DNA of 64,000 nucleotides, from the NCBI GenBank assembly GCA_003339415.1, contig PDHQ01000123.1, positions 1-64,000 of the forward strand, written 5' to 3'. The DNA is from Ophiocordyceps camponoti-saundersi (nom. inval.). Lineage: Eukaryota > Ascomycota > Sordariomycetes > Hypocreales > Ophiocordycipitaceae. Under the pieces are notes generated by a model that was not told the DNA's origin, did no database searches, and saw only the letters and a program-made list of their open reading frames with translations. The translations under genes were made by a program, and so were the position numbers. Each line of letters starts with the position of its first letter. Positions within the stretch are counted from its first letter, which is position 1. Below, one piece after another: positions 1 to 13,300 of the stretch.

Positions 1-112
<112 letters not shown>

Positions 113-874
113 AGCAGGTAAGTTTAAGTTAATCTTAAGTTAATATTATAATAAGCTTTTACTAATTTTAACTTAAGATTTATTATATATTAAGACTACC
201 CCCTTATACGCTTACTACTTTATACGGTTATTAGATTATTATTTTAAGTTCTAAGTCCGAGAATAATATTAATAATAATAATACTCTTAAGGCTTTAATT
301 CGCTAATAGCGTAAAGGTATATTAATTTTAGCTTTAATTTATATTAGCTATAAGTTAAGATTAACCTAATTTCTAATATATTCTAAACTTAGCTTTAAAC
401 GTATATTACGCGCGTCCTACTTCTATCTCTTTTACGCGCCCCTTATAAGCTCCCTTTATAATATTTATAATTACTTTTCGCCCGCGTTTACGAATATTAT
501 TACTTATATTAGTAATAACGCTTATTACGCCCTATTAAGTATAACCTACTAAGCGTAATCTTTTTATATCCTCGCCGCCGCCTACGCTATTATCTTAGGC
601 GTAACGCGATAATATTAAGCGTAGCGATATTAAGAAAGTGCCCTTATATTAAAATTATATTAGCTATATAAGTAAATAAAAGCTAGCTATTAACGCTTAT
701 TAAAAATAGGTATTTTAGCTAATAACCGCTTACTATTAGTATACTAAAAAAAATATCCGGTATAATAATATATATATAACTTATTAAAACTTAACTTTAT
801 ATAAACTAATACTAACTTAATAAATTATCCTAGCTATTATTATTTTTATATAAGCTTTTATTATATTTATAAGC

Positions 875-956
875 GCCCTCCTAGCGTAGTAGTTAAGCGT
901 CTAAAGATATTAGTCTCCTATAAGAGAGGCAGTCGGTTCGAATCCGGCGGAGGGCA
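875..956 (+). promoter_or_regulatory. tRNA-like head of SINE copy 1 (pol III A and B boxes)
   Basis: An 82-nt segment folds like a class II tRNA. The seven-base acceptor arms GCCCTCC and GGAGGGC pair perfectly. The T-arm loop TTCGAAT is canonical and the B box GGTTCGAATCC (935-945) is perfect. The A box region starts at 882 (TAGCGTAGTAGTTAAGCG) with C-to-T damage. The anticodon arm is irregular (six-base loop) and the variable arm is long, as in Ser/Leu tRNAs. Because the segment is the head of a repeated insertion with target duplications, it is read as an internal pol III promoter rather than a working tRNA gene. Confidence 0.8.
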
Positions 957-1472
957 CGGGTGTTTTTTTACCCTAACTATATAGCCGGGGTACGGTCCGA
1001 CCCCGGCATAACCCCGGCAGGAGTAGTAACCCTGCCGGGCTCCTTTCCTCCCTCGGTAGGAGTAGTAACTTAGCCGAGGCTTAGGTAAGGCATAGGGGCA
1101 AGGGTATAATTAAATAACGTAAGTTATTAGAGGAATAAGTTCTTTTTAATAGCGATTATAATTTAGTAATAAAGTATGATTATAAAGTAAAAACTATCTT
1201 CGTTACGGTATCTGCCGATATATATATTAGAATTACTTAGAACTTAGATAAGATATACGATAAGAAGTATAAGTACCTCTCGCTTAGGACTAGCGTAACT
1301 TCGGATATTTCCTATAACGATTAAGCTTTTCGATATAATAAAAGTTAGCTTATAAGCTAGCCGAATATATTAAGTAAGGGGTTTTTCCCTAAGCACTCCG
1401 GTTTTTCCTCTCTATTAAATAATTATATACTTAGATACCTATATAGGTTACTAGAGTAATATAATATATATA
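875..1472 (+). mobile_element. tRNA-derived SINE, copy 1
   Basis: An insertion of about 598 bp in U copy 1. It is flanked by a 14-bp direct repeat TATATTTATAAGCG (862-875 and 1473-1486). The uninterrupted U arm near 15334-15365 shows the empty site with a single copy. The head is tRNA-like (875-956), the body is about 500 bp, and the 3' end carries a GGGTTTTTCC...CCGGTTTTTCC motif (1378-1408) followed by an AT dinucleotide tail. A second copy lies at 8751-9351 on the minus strand. Target duplication, RNA polymerase III head and repetitive tail are the defining SINE traits. It codes for no protein and needs a LINE reverse transcriptase to move. Confidence 0.88.
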
Positions 1473-2709
1473 TATATTTATAAGCGATAATACGCCTTTA
1501 TATAAAAATTAGTATATTAAAATAAATTTAATAATAATTTAATTTTTATTCGTATTTAAGTTAATATTTAATTAATATTATTAATATAGTAATATTACTT
1601 AGCTAGCTTTACGCGATTATTACGCGTTACGCCCTCCTAGATATTTACGTTAAGAGTAAAGGTAAAGGACTTTAATTCTAAAGATTTTACTTTTTCTTTT
1701 TTTATTATTTTTATCTTTTATTATTTTTATCTTTTATATATTAATAAATTAACTTAATTATAAGAGATTTTTAATATTAAACTTATAAAAGCTTAGTAAA
1801 TAATAGTTATCAAGTAATTATTAAAACTAATCTAAGGTTAATAAAATTTTAAGTTAAAATTAAAATAAGTTCCTAAAAATCCTAAATTAAAAATAAAAAA
1901 AAGAAAAAATAAATAATATTAACTTATAATAAGTTATCGCTAAATATTAGGATATCCGAATTATTAAGTTATTAATTAGATATTAGTTAAAATATATCCG
2001 TATATTATCGAAATAATAATTATAGTTTCTTAGAAGTTAGTATTTTAATAAATATTTATTATTTAAATTACTTTTCTATTTCTAATTTAAATTAAGGTTA
2101 AATAATAATAAAGCTAATATTTTAGCTTATATTAGTTAACTAAGTTTTAAGTAATAAAAAGTAATTAAGTTTACGATATAACTTAGCTTTATTACTAATT
2201 AGTATTAGTTAAGTATTTTTCCTAAGCTAAATAAGTAACTAGAGTTATATTATAAATTTCTTATAGTAAAAATATTAATAAATTAAACTTAGAATATATA
2301 TACTATATTAACTTAAATAATAAGGTTTAAGTAACTTATTCGAATTATATAGCGTATAGAAATATTATATTTATTATATAATATACTTTAGCTAATAAAG
2401 TTATAAAAGATTAAATAATAACTTTACTTATAACTTATCTTTTTTTTAAAAAATATAAAAAAGTAAGTATATTATATATATATTCCCCCTCTTACTAATT
2501 ACCTCCCTATCTTCCTCCTATATTAACTTCGTATATTATATTAATATTATATTAGTCTTAGATCGGTATTATCTTAAGTTCGATTTCTCTTTATACGTAT
2601 CCTTAACCTCTTACTTTATTTATATAGAGATAGTTATCTTTATAACGCGTGCTATACGTATTTAACGCGTATTATATTCCTAAGTAGCTAGCGATATATA
2701 TATTCTAAT

Positions 2710-3394
2710 AGATAGGGAAAAAGTAATAAGATAAGGAAAAATAAGGAGAGTAGCGGTATATATTACCTATATAAGCTAGTATATACCTCTTAACCTTTTA
2801 ATATATAGCTATATACCTCTTATATACGCGATATATACTTAGGTATATACCTTTTTATAAAGCTTTCCTAATTAGGAAGCTTTCCTAATTAGGAAATTAT
2901 TCTTATAAATTAGTAACTTAAGGCTTAAAAATATATAAGAAAGGAGGAGTTACTTTTACTAGCACGAGCAGGCTATTATTAAATCGGTAATCTTAATAAA
3001 ATTAATTATATAAGTAGCCCTTATAAGTACGTATATAGTTTATAGCTAACTTATACTAGAAATAAAATACCCGCTAAGAGAGATTACCCTTATAGTATAT
3101 CTTACGCTAGTTATATTAATATACTTATAAGTTTTAATAATTTCTATTAAGTATAGTAAAGTAAATATTTAGCCCCGGTGCGCGCCTAAGCTTACTAATA
3201 ATCGGAGTAAACTAGCTTAGTATATCTTATATAAAGTACGCGAATAATTATATTAGGTATAAGCTAATTTCTAATCTTATTATAATAAAAGCTATTTACG
3301 TTATAGTTAGGGTAGCTTATAAGCTAAGCTTTAGTTATAACTCTTAGTTAGTAAGTTAAATTTAAAGTTATAGTAAGTTTAAAGTAAATCTTAT
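2710..3394 (-). mobile_element. Non-LTR element G, left (3') part
   Basis: This stretch matches about 43690-44360, where it forms the 3' half of LINE fragment H. There it continues directly into sequence that here lies beyond the copia element at 10316. G is thus one element of about 4.5 kb (2710-3394 plus 10316-14120) split by copia. The minus orientation is inferred from H, which has its ATT-rich tail on the left. The last 200 nt of the H 3' end are missing here. No open frame is visible. Confidence 0.6.
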
Positions 3395-3804
3395 TATTAG
3401 ACTTATATAAGAATAACTAAAATTTATATAGGTATAGAATAAGATTTATATATACCTAGTATAATAGGAAAAGGGGTATATTATATAGGATATATTAAAG
3501 GGACTTAGGTAATAAGAAGTAAGGTAAGTTTTAATTATATTTTTATTATAGTATTTTAGATAGGAGCTTTAATAGACTCCTAGTTAATATTAGATTAGTT
3601 TCGGGAAAAGATTAGATTATACTTAATCTAATATCGAGTATAGAAGAAGAGAGTATACGTAAAGATATTTTATATATAAGTAAACGTAAAATTCCCTTTA
3701 TTTTAGAGAAGATATAAATAAATATTATAAACTAAAAGAATTATACTTTTAATATTAGTAATCGCTATTAACTCCTATATATATATTACGAAAGCTAACT
3801 AATA
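3395..3804 (+). repeat. Copia 5' LTR
   Basis: A 410-bp direct repeat of 9901-10310. It begins TATTAG (presumably TGTTAG before RIP) and ends CTAACTAATA, where the 3' LTR still ends CTAACTAACA. Both LTRs are equally long and differ mainly at RIP-type transitions. Confidence 0.9.
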
Positions 3805-5500
3805 TTAATTAATAGTTAAAATTTAGTTAACTATAGATTAGTAAGGACGGAATAATTAACCCTAATAGTAGACTTTTATAAAAGTAACCGTATAGAGGTA
3901 AGCTATAATTAATTATAAAGTTAATAAAGGGCTATATAAAACCCCTTTTAGAACTTTTAAAGAAGCTAACCCGAATACTTTACGATATCTATCTAAAGCT
4001 AGTTTAAAAACTTACTTATAATTATAAGCACCCCTCCTAAAGATAGAATAAAACTCCTTAAATACTATAACTAGCTAACTTAGAAAATATTTAGATATAT
4101 TAAGATCCCGAAATAATATTAGAATTAGTTTAACTTAGATTACTAGGACGATAATATACTAGGAGACTACGAGAACGTAAAGATAATTAAACTAACGATA
4201 GCGAAATTTATCTTATTCGTCGAAAGCGATAAGTAACTTTTTAGTCTCGCTTTATTTAACCTTTTCTAACGATATTTTAATAGCTAGAAATCGAAAATAT
4301 AAGAAATAGGATAAGTATTTATAAGAGACCTTACCTAAAGCTTTCTTATAAGATAAGGAATTTATATCGGTAAATCTAAGGAACCCGCCTCGAAGAAACT
4401 TAAAAAATTTCTAAATATAAACGAATTTCTTATATAGCTAGCCTAAGTATATAGCAAAACCTCTTTTAAACTAGGACTTATAATCCTTATTAGATTAATA
4501 TTAGAAATTAAAACGGAAGCCTAAATTACTACTATACTTACCTCGTAATAGTAGATAATACCCTAATTAGGGCCTAGCTCAGATATTAAGAACGCCTAAA
4601 TTTAAATTATCCCTAACCCTTAAGTATTATAATTAGATATATTATCTTAAAACTTACTAATTTAACTTACTTAGTAACTAATAATATACCGATTCTAAGA
4701 CCCTTAAGCTACCGCTTAAAGAATATAGTCCTTACCGAATATACCTATTAAAAAACTATTAGTAAGTATAGCTAGACTTAATATTAATAGCTAAGGTCCT
4801 TATTTAAATACTAATATAGAACTTTATCGATATTAATAAGGATTCTTATTAAAAATATATTAATCTTACGATAAACTTATACCGGATATTTCTACTTTCT
4901 CTATACTACCTCCGATTAAATTTCCTAATATATATATTAATTTAGAAATAATTACTTAATTTACTAAAATTTAGGATAAGAATATTATATACTTAAGCGA
5001 ACTTTATAACCTTTTAGATAATAAAGTCCGTATTTTTATAAATATTTACTTTATATTAAAAATTTACTTATTTTATTTTTATACGATTTTTCTATATATT
5101 CTTTTAGGCTAAGCGAGATAGTATTATCTCGATTATATTAACTAATCTTTTACTTTCCGCGATATATATCTTTAAAAATAGAAGTATTTTAATATAGATA
5201 TTAACTATTTTTATTATTATATAAATTAGATATCTACTACTTATTAGATAGTTTAGACTTCGTACCCTAAGAGTAAACTATATAAAATCTTATAGAAACT
5301 TTTTAATAAATTAAATCTTTATTAGTATACTCTTAGTTTCGATTATATTAGTAACGCCTTTTTATAAATAACCCTTATTAATACTTACCGAGGCGTCCTT
5401 AAATTAGAATTTATATTTTTTAAACCTGCGAAAAATATAGAGATACTTATATCTAACCTCTATTCCTCTCTAAAAATAGCCCTAACTTATTAATCTAATA
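3805..5500 (+). pseudogene. Copia gag relic
   Basis: The region between the 5' LTR and the recognisable pol encodes the structural capsid part by position. It is matched along its length by 55725-57295 in the second copia copy. I could not recognise a capsid motif through the RIP damage. Stops occur every few codons, nearly all TAA or TAG at former Gln or Trp codons. Confidence 0.6.
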
Positions 5501-8500
5501 GCTCGTAATATATTTAAAGCTTTTATTTATTATTACCTCCTCCTAATACTCTAAACCCTAATATTTTCTACCTTAATTACTAATATTAGAAGATTATCGA
5601 CTAGCCCTTAAACCGATATTATAATAATAGCGAAAATACCTTTATTTATAACCTTAAGGCCGATATCTTATAAAACCGTAAATACTTCGTTTACGGTAAG
5701 ATTAGATATTAGTCCTTTAAATATACGGATAAGGAACGTAAAATATTTAAATATATATTTCTAGCTTATTATATTTTTACCGGTATTAAAGTTAACTTTA
5801 ACGCTTATCTTATAAAATTCGAAAAAATAAAAAAAATACTAGAAGAGGATAGTAATAATAGATAGGCACTCCTATCTTATAAACTTACCGAAACTCTATA
5901 CTATACTTTATCGTTTATATAATTAACTTAAATATTTTATATACCCCGAATTACGGAATTAACGGAAAACTTACTATTAATATTACCTTAAGTAGCTAAA
6001 ATATTATATTAGTTAGTATATATATATTTCCTAATAGGAGATAACCCCTATAAGCTTATACCTATTATAGCTCCCGCTATTTATTTTACTTTAATAAACC
6101 GCTATTTTTAAATAATATTTTAAGGTATTCTAATTAATACCGGTATAATATCTATATTAATATTAAGTTAATCTTAATTCGAAGTATTATAGCTTCTTAT
6201 ACTTTTACTATCCCTTAATAAGTTTACCGCTAGCTAAGTATTTATTAAATTCGGTAAAGGCTAAATTATTACCTTCCTTAGCTCTATTCGAGTTATAATC
6301 TTAGTAAGTAAGATTATATTTTATATCTTACTTACTTAAACCCCGTTCCTCTTATACTTAGTAGATATAAATTAATTAGGGATATTCTTCTATAATACTT
6401 TAAATTACCTTATCTATAATATAATTAAGATCTCTATTATATATAAATAAGGTTATTTTTAATTCTTCCTTTTACTTTTAGAAGAAGCTATATTATATCT
6501 TACTAAATAGGAGATACGCTAAATTTATAAATAATTTAAGCACCTTAGTATATCCTATCTATACTAACTACTTACTTAGGCCGGATATAATACCGATATC
6601 TAAGCTATTAAGGCTATCTCTAAAATTTATCGTTAATACTAATTAAATAGCCCCGCGCCCTAATAGTTTAAATTTAGGCTAGAAAATAACTACGATTTTA
6701 ATTTTAAAGTTATTATAAATATTCTCTATATTAACTAATAAGCTATCTTATATGCCGTTAACTAAGCTATAGCTTTCTAAGCTACTTAGTTTCTCTTATC
6801 CCTCTCCGCGAAAGATATTTAGAATACCTTTTATATAATTTATATTAATACTTACCTTAAACCCCTTAATATTATTTATTATAATATTAAAAAAAACTTT
6901 AACTTTTAAAAGTTTTATTTTAAGGCCGCTACCTTAGGTATTATATATATTTAGGTCCCTATTAAGGTATATTAGTTAGTTAAAAAAGTTAAACGATATT
7001 ATACTCTTTTTCGACGCGCTTATAAGGTAATCTTAGCCGAACTTTAACCTAATATTAGTTAGGATTCTATCTTATAAATAGCTATAAAAGTAATTAACGA
7101 TATAGTAAAACTTAATAGACTTATCTTAACTTTTTTAGTTTTTAAAGCTTACTTACGCGTATACCTTAATTTAGCTCCGACCCTTTTTACTTTATAATAA
7201 GCTACCGCTATCTAAAAAGCTATAACTAAACTCCGGAAATACTATACTTACTAGATAATCCGTAATGCTTTATTTATATAAAATAGCCCTAATATCTTTA
7301 ATATTTTATAGCTACCTCTAAATAGCTAAGTTCGCGTTTAGCGCGAACTTAGTAAATAAACGGGACTATATACCCTTTTCTCTATTAACGGCTATAACGT
7401 TACCGTTAATCTCCTATATAGGCCTCGTTTTTTCTAATTTATATATATCCGCCTTTTTTTAATACCTCTATATAAAAGCCCCGAATTAATATTAACTTTA
7501 CCTCCCCTTAATATCGACTTAATTTCGGTATTATCCTAAGTAACGCTTTATCTAAGGATTACTATTTATATTCCTCGAAATCTATTTATAGATAACGCCT
7601 TTATAATATAAAAGGAAAAGGATAATATATCGTTATCCCTTAAGCTTTAGGCTAAAAGAAAAATTACGATAGCTAGCTAACCTTTTAAGGCCTCGGATAC
7701 CTAGGAGATTAATAACCTTATTAGCCGCGGTATCTTTTCTTTTAAAAAATATAATACTATTAAGTATCGTAGCGTTCGTATTTTTAAAGCTTATATAGTT
7801 TAAGAAATTAAGGGGATAAGCACCGATTACTTATACGAAAAATCTAAGCTTATTATTATAGGTTATAGCGATAAGGGTAAAGATACTATCCTTACCTAAT
7901 CCTTAATAATATAATAAGTTAGCTAATAGCTTATTCTCGCTTTTACCTTAGCTACCTTTTATTTAGGCTTTAACTTAGCCCTATATAATATTACTTAAGC
8001 GTACTTATAATTACGATCTAACCTTAAAAGGACTATTATCGCTATACTTCCCCCTAAGATAAAAGACTAATACTTTTTAGATACTATAATCCGCGTTATT
8101 AAGCTATTATATAATATTACGGAGGCCGGTATCTATTAGTTTTAAACTTACTAAGATTACTATTTTTAATAGCTATAAATATAAATATCGACTTTTAATA
8201 TCTACCTCCTTATTAAGTATAGCGATTAAGCGCGTTTTAAGCTTATTAGTTTATAAACTAATAATACTCTTATACTCGGTATAAAAGCTTTTAGATAACT
8301 AGAGGATAAGTAAATAACCGCTACTTAGTTCTATACTAAACCTAAGACTATCCTCTAAGCTAAGGATATTACGAACTTTAATAAATCTTAGATTAACCTC
8401 GCCCTAAATTTAATCTCCCTTCGATAAAAAGGCTAGGCGGCTAAGATTTAACTTATTAATTACTTTATATTAGATTACGCTTAATAGTACTTTAAATAAT

Positions 8501-9870
8501 ATACCTAAGGTACTTATATCGCTTTTATCTATTAACCTAAAGCTACTTATAATCTTTCTATCGCTACTTAAAAATAGTTTTCAGATAAAAAAAACTATAA
8601 AAGGCTTAATAAAAAGCTATAATAATAATAAGAATACTAAAACTAAGAACTATAATATATCCCTATACCGCTAGATAATATAAAGCTTTATATTTTTACT
8701 AATAGTTTTTTTATAAATAACTCTAACTTATTCTTATAAATTAGATATATATATATATTATATTACTCTAGTAACTTATATAGGTATCTAAGCATATAAT
8801 CGTTTAATAGAGAGGAAAAACCGGAGTGCTTAGGGAAAAACCCCTTACTTAATATATTCGGCTAGCTTATAAGCTAACTTCGTCGTATCGGAAAGCTTAA
8901 TCGTTATAGGAAATATCTAAAATTACGCTAGTCCTAAGTAAGAGGTACCTATACTTCTTATCGTATATCTTATCTAAGTTCTAAGTAATTCTAGTACGTA
9001 TATTAGTAAATATTATAGCGAAGATAGTTTTTTCTTAACTTTATAATTATACTCTATTACCGGATTATAGTTGCTATTAAAGAGGACCTATTTCTCTAAT
9101 AACCTACGTTATCTAACTATACCCTTACCCCCCGTACCTTACCTAAGCCTCGGCTAGGTTATTACTCCTACTAAGGGAGGAAAGGAGCCCGGTAGGGTTA
9201 CTACTCTTACCGGGGTTATGCCGGGGTCGGACTGTACCCCGGCTATATAGTTAGGGTGAAAAATACCCGTGCCCTCCGCCGGATTCGAACCGACTGCCTC
9301 TCTTATAGGAGACTAATATCTCTAAACGCTTAACTACTACGCTAAGAGGGCCTTATAAATTAGATATATTATTATACTTAGATAAGAAATTAGCGGTAAA
9401 GATAAGTTTATACTTTCTAGGAATATTATCTACTAAAGCTTAACGAAATATAAAAAAATAATATAGTCCGTACTAGCGTCTGAAATATATAAGATATTAG
9501 CTAGCTTCGATATCGGTATTTTTATTAGCTTAATATTAATAAGAATTCGGTCTAAACTCGGATTAAGCGCGATCTAAACTATTATCTATACTAACTTATA
9601 CTCGCTATATAAATATCTAATAAAGCTTAAGATTACGAAAAAAAAAAGGTTAATAATTAATATTATATTAATAAGAGAGTCCTATAAGAACTAGGAAGTT
9701 AAGGAAATTAGATAGATAAATAGTTTAGATAACCTTATAGATACTATAATTAAGGATAATCCGAATAAGGCGCTAGAACGCTTAATCGATACTAATACTT
9801 TTAATATCTAAATCTAAAGCTTTATAACCCGGAAAGAGAAATACCTAAACTTAGTATAAGCCGAGGAATT
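5500..9870 (+). pseudogene. Copia pol relic: integrase, reverse transcriptase, RNase H
   Basis: Read through RIP stops, the plus strand gives a near-continuous fungal copia polyprotein. A GAG-pre-integrase zinc region lies at about 6480-6600. The integrase core follows at about 6690-7050. The reverse transcriptase starts near 7770, with its catalytic pair at 8260-8265. The RNase H domain begins near 8660, is broken by the SINE at 8751, and resumes at 9370 in the same sense to about 9860. The protein would have carried out cDNA synthesis and integration. The RT Asp-Asp pair reads AAT AAT (Asn-Asn), a G-to-A RIP change on this strand. No indel frameshift was noticed apart from the SINE. The subfamily is not assigned. 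Confidence 0.85.
8751..9351 (-). mobile_element. tRNA-derived SINE, copy 2, inside copia RNase H
   Basis: This is the reverse complement of the 875-1472 SINE along its whole length. It is flanked by an 18-bp perfect duplication CTTATAAATTAGATATAT (8733-8750, 9352-9369). The tRNA-like head is at 9270-9351 with an intact B box at 9281-9291. The 3' motif is at 8814-8844 and the AT tail abuts the left duplication. Copia RNase H sequence reads straight from the left flank into the right flank, so this is a clean insertion later than copia. Confidence 0.9.
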
Positions 9871-9900
9871 ACCCTTTTTTAAAAAAGAAAAAGTTATTAA

Positions 9901-10310
9901 TATTAAACTTATATAAGAATAACTAAAATCTATATAAATATAGAATAAGATTTATATATACTTAGGATAGGGGGAAAAGGGGTATATTACGTAGAATATA
10001 TTAGAAGGATTTAGGTAATAAGAAGTAAGGTAAGTTTCGATTATATTTTTATTATAGTATTTTAGATAGGAGCTTTAATAAACTCTTAGTTAATATTAGA
10101 TTAGTTTTAGGAAGAGATTAGATTATACTCGATCTAATATCGAGTATAGAAGAAGAGAGTATATATAAGGATATTTTATATATAAGTAAACGTAGAATTC
10201 CCTTCGTTTTAGAGAAGATATAGACGAATATTATAAACTAAAAGAATTATACTTTTAGTACTAGTAATCGCTATTAACTCCCGTATACGCACTACGAAGG
10301 CTAACTAACA
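9901..10310 (+). repeat. Copia 3' LTR
   Basis: A direct repeat of 3395-3804, ending CTAACA as expected for a copia LTR, followed at once by the target duplication CTTAT. It is slightly less damaged than the 5' LTR. Confidence 0.9.
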
Positions 10311-10315
10311 CTTAT

Positions 10316-13300
10316 ATTAATAAAAATAATAAAAAAATACTATTTAGCGTATTAAGGAAGCTTGCGCTATCGCGCGCTATAATAGCTTTTATATTAATTA
10401 AGTTATTTAAGCGGCTACTAATTATATACCGCTTTAAAGCTTATTACCTCCTACTCTTAGTAAAGATCTTATTATCGAAATAACTAAAAATCTAACTAAT
10501 ATTAATTAAATTATTATAGCTATTATAGCTTAAATTTAAAAGTAGCGTATTTTTTATATATAGTCGATTAACTTCTATAACCGGGCGATAAATAAGTTAT
10601 ATTATATCTATTATATAGCTAAGAATAAGGTAGTATTATAGGGAATATTATCGCCTTATAACCGCCCCCCTATCTTTACTATTTTTCTACTTATTACTAA
10701 AACCTTTACCGCTCTAATACTTATTAAGTCTAAGCTAGAGTCGGAGGCCGATAAATTTATCGCTTTTAGTATTACTCCCGCCCCCGCTATAAAGGGAGCT
10801 TCCGCTATTATTAAGGGCGCTATAAGCGCCTATAACGCTACCGCGCCGCCTCTTTATAAAAAGATTTCTAATTTTATTTAAAATAGTTTTATTAATAAGT
10901 ATTCTAATAATAAGAATTTTATAATATTAAATAATAGCTATACCGCGTTTAGTATAGAAAAGTAAAAGCTAGTAATAATTATTTTAAATTATAATTATAA
11001 TTATAGTTATAGCTATAGCTATAGCCGCGGCTATAATAATCGTAATTATCCTTATACCTCGTATAGTTAAATTAATTCTTTATATCTAATTAAAGTAATT
11101 AAGACTCGGAACCGGGTAAGCGGTTAGTAAAGTAATAAATAATAGTATATTACCGTATAGTAACTATTACGTATCTATACCGGGGTCGGCGCTTCCGTTC
11201 TCCTTCTCCTTATAAAATAATAATATAAGGTTAAACTAGCGAAGTTATTTTAGTAAAAAGAACTAATATATAAGTTACGCTATAAATTAAAAGTTATTAA
11301 GTGCTTTAATAAAGTTTTATTAATTTTATATTAAGCGCTTATTAGCGTTAAGAAGGGGCTTATCCTTATAAGTAAGAGTATAGTTAATAAAGATATATAA
11401 GATTATTTTATCGCTATTATTATATAAGCACCGTTTTATTATTACCTTAGGCACCTTATAAGCCCGAAAAAATAAATTAAGTCTAATACGCTTAGTTTAA
11501 AGTTACGTAAATATTATATTAAGAAATTTAGGAAATCTCTTATATATACGTAAAGCGGAGCTAGCTTTAAGCCGTAATAGCTTATTTATAAAGTAGCTAT
11601 ATAATTACCTATATTTCTTTAGCTTTCCTTTTTTTAAATATTAGTAAAGGAGCTATTTATTATAAAGTTAAATATTAAAGTTACGTTACTTATATTTTAC
11701 TACTAGCTCGGGGCTAGATTATATAATATTAAAGTTCTCTAAGTTTTAAAATACCTAATATTTTCTTTAGTAGGGGTATCCTCTATATTTATTATATACT
11801 TATCTAGCTACCTTCTTTATTACGGTATAGATAAGGTTTACTATTCCGGTATATTATAAGCGGTAATAAGTATATATTATTTAGTAAGTAAAATAAAAGT
11901 TAAGAGGTAAAATAAAAGCCTTAGCTTTAATATAGTAAATAGGGGTAGCCTTATAGGCCCCGGTAATAACTTAGAAATACTTAGATTATTTTATAGCTAG
12001 GGCTTTTATAATAAGGCTATATAGCTTCCCCCCCGGCTATATTAGTAAAGCGAACTAAGTTATACTAAATATAATAGCTAATTTAATAGCTTTAGTATAG
12101 ATTTCCCTTACCCTTAATAAGGTATAGCTTTATATTAACGCTATAATCTTAGTAAGGGCTAGGTATTAGTACTTAAGCTTAGTAATAAGTTTTAAAAAGT
12201 AAGATTTTTAATATAGCTTATAATATAGCTAGACCCCTAAAAGTCGCGCCTTTTATATTAGCTATATTATTATAGCTTCGAGCTAGAGCTTAATTATATT
12301 TACTATCTTTACCTTTATAAAATATATTAACTTATTTTTAGCTAGCTAAAAAGTTATTTTATATTCTAAAGCTTATTATTTATAAATTCGCTATATATAC
12401 TTAAGTTAAAGTAATACCTAAGCTTTATTACGCCCGATACTAAGGATATTAATATTATTTATAAATCTTATTATAAGAAAACCTAATATTAAGTCTAAGC
12501 GTTAGTATAATAAGGATATATATAAGAGGAAAAGAACTAGTAATATAAAAGACTTTTAGGGGACCCCTTATTAGATTAAAAAGGTATCGCTTAGTTTATA
12601 GTTAAATTTAAATCTTAAGGTATAGTTTATAAGGTATAATTAAATAAACGCTATAATTTATTCTAGGAAGCTTAGGTAATTTATAATAATAATTAACTTA
12701 TCGTAGGAGATATAGTTAAAAGCCCTAGTAAGGTCTAATAGGAGGAGTAAGGCGGTGCCGCCTTAGTCTTAGATTATCTTAATTATCTCGGTAAGTATAA
12801 GGATTACTATATCGGTAAAGCGCTATAGTTTATTACTTATCTAGCTATTAAGGAGGATCCGAGCCTCCTTTACTATAAATACGATTTTTCTAGCTATAAT
12901 TATTTTTAGGATTTTCCTTATTATATTAAGGAGTAAAATTAGCTTATACTTACTTAAGATATAATATATAGCTAGTAGCTTACTTATTTTCTAGATAACT
13001 ATAATATTAAAGATTTTAAATTATAATAGGAAATAGCTATTATTAATATAGCTTTAGAAGATTTTTTAAAAAACTTAGATAAGGGGGGGTCCGTATTTTT
13101 TTAAGAAACTAACTAGAATTCTATTAAGGCTAGCAGATTTCTAAGAAGTAATTAAGAAAAGGATAAAATAAATATTTTTAGTAATAATAGCGCGCTTAAT
13201 ATAAAAAAGGGGGAAGGGATTATTTAAGGTAAGTAGAGGGGCTATATTAGTAAAAGCTAGGAAAAATTATTAGCTAAGTAAGGTTACTTTATTAGAGAAA

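Larger units (their letters stand above)
3395..10310 (+). mobile_element. Ty1/copia LTR retrotransposon, complete but RIP-inactivated
   Basis: Two 410-bp long terminal repeats (3395-3804, 9901-10310) flank gag and pol remnants. A 5-bp target duplication CTTAT stands outside both ends (3390-3394, 10311-10315). Removing the element restores a continuous match to fragment H near 44360. Domain order is integrase before reverse transcriptase, which defines Ty1/copia. A SINE in opposite orientation (8751-9351) splits the RNase H region. Every domain carries RIP stops and the RT aspartate pair reads Asn-Asn, so the element cannot move on its own. A second, truncated copy starts at 55365. Confidence 0.93.

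Noticed and set aside
875..956. Functional tRNA gene
   Set aside because: The anticodon loop has six bases, the D arm is damaged, and the segment is the head of a repeated insertion with target duplications that occurs twice.
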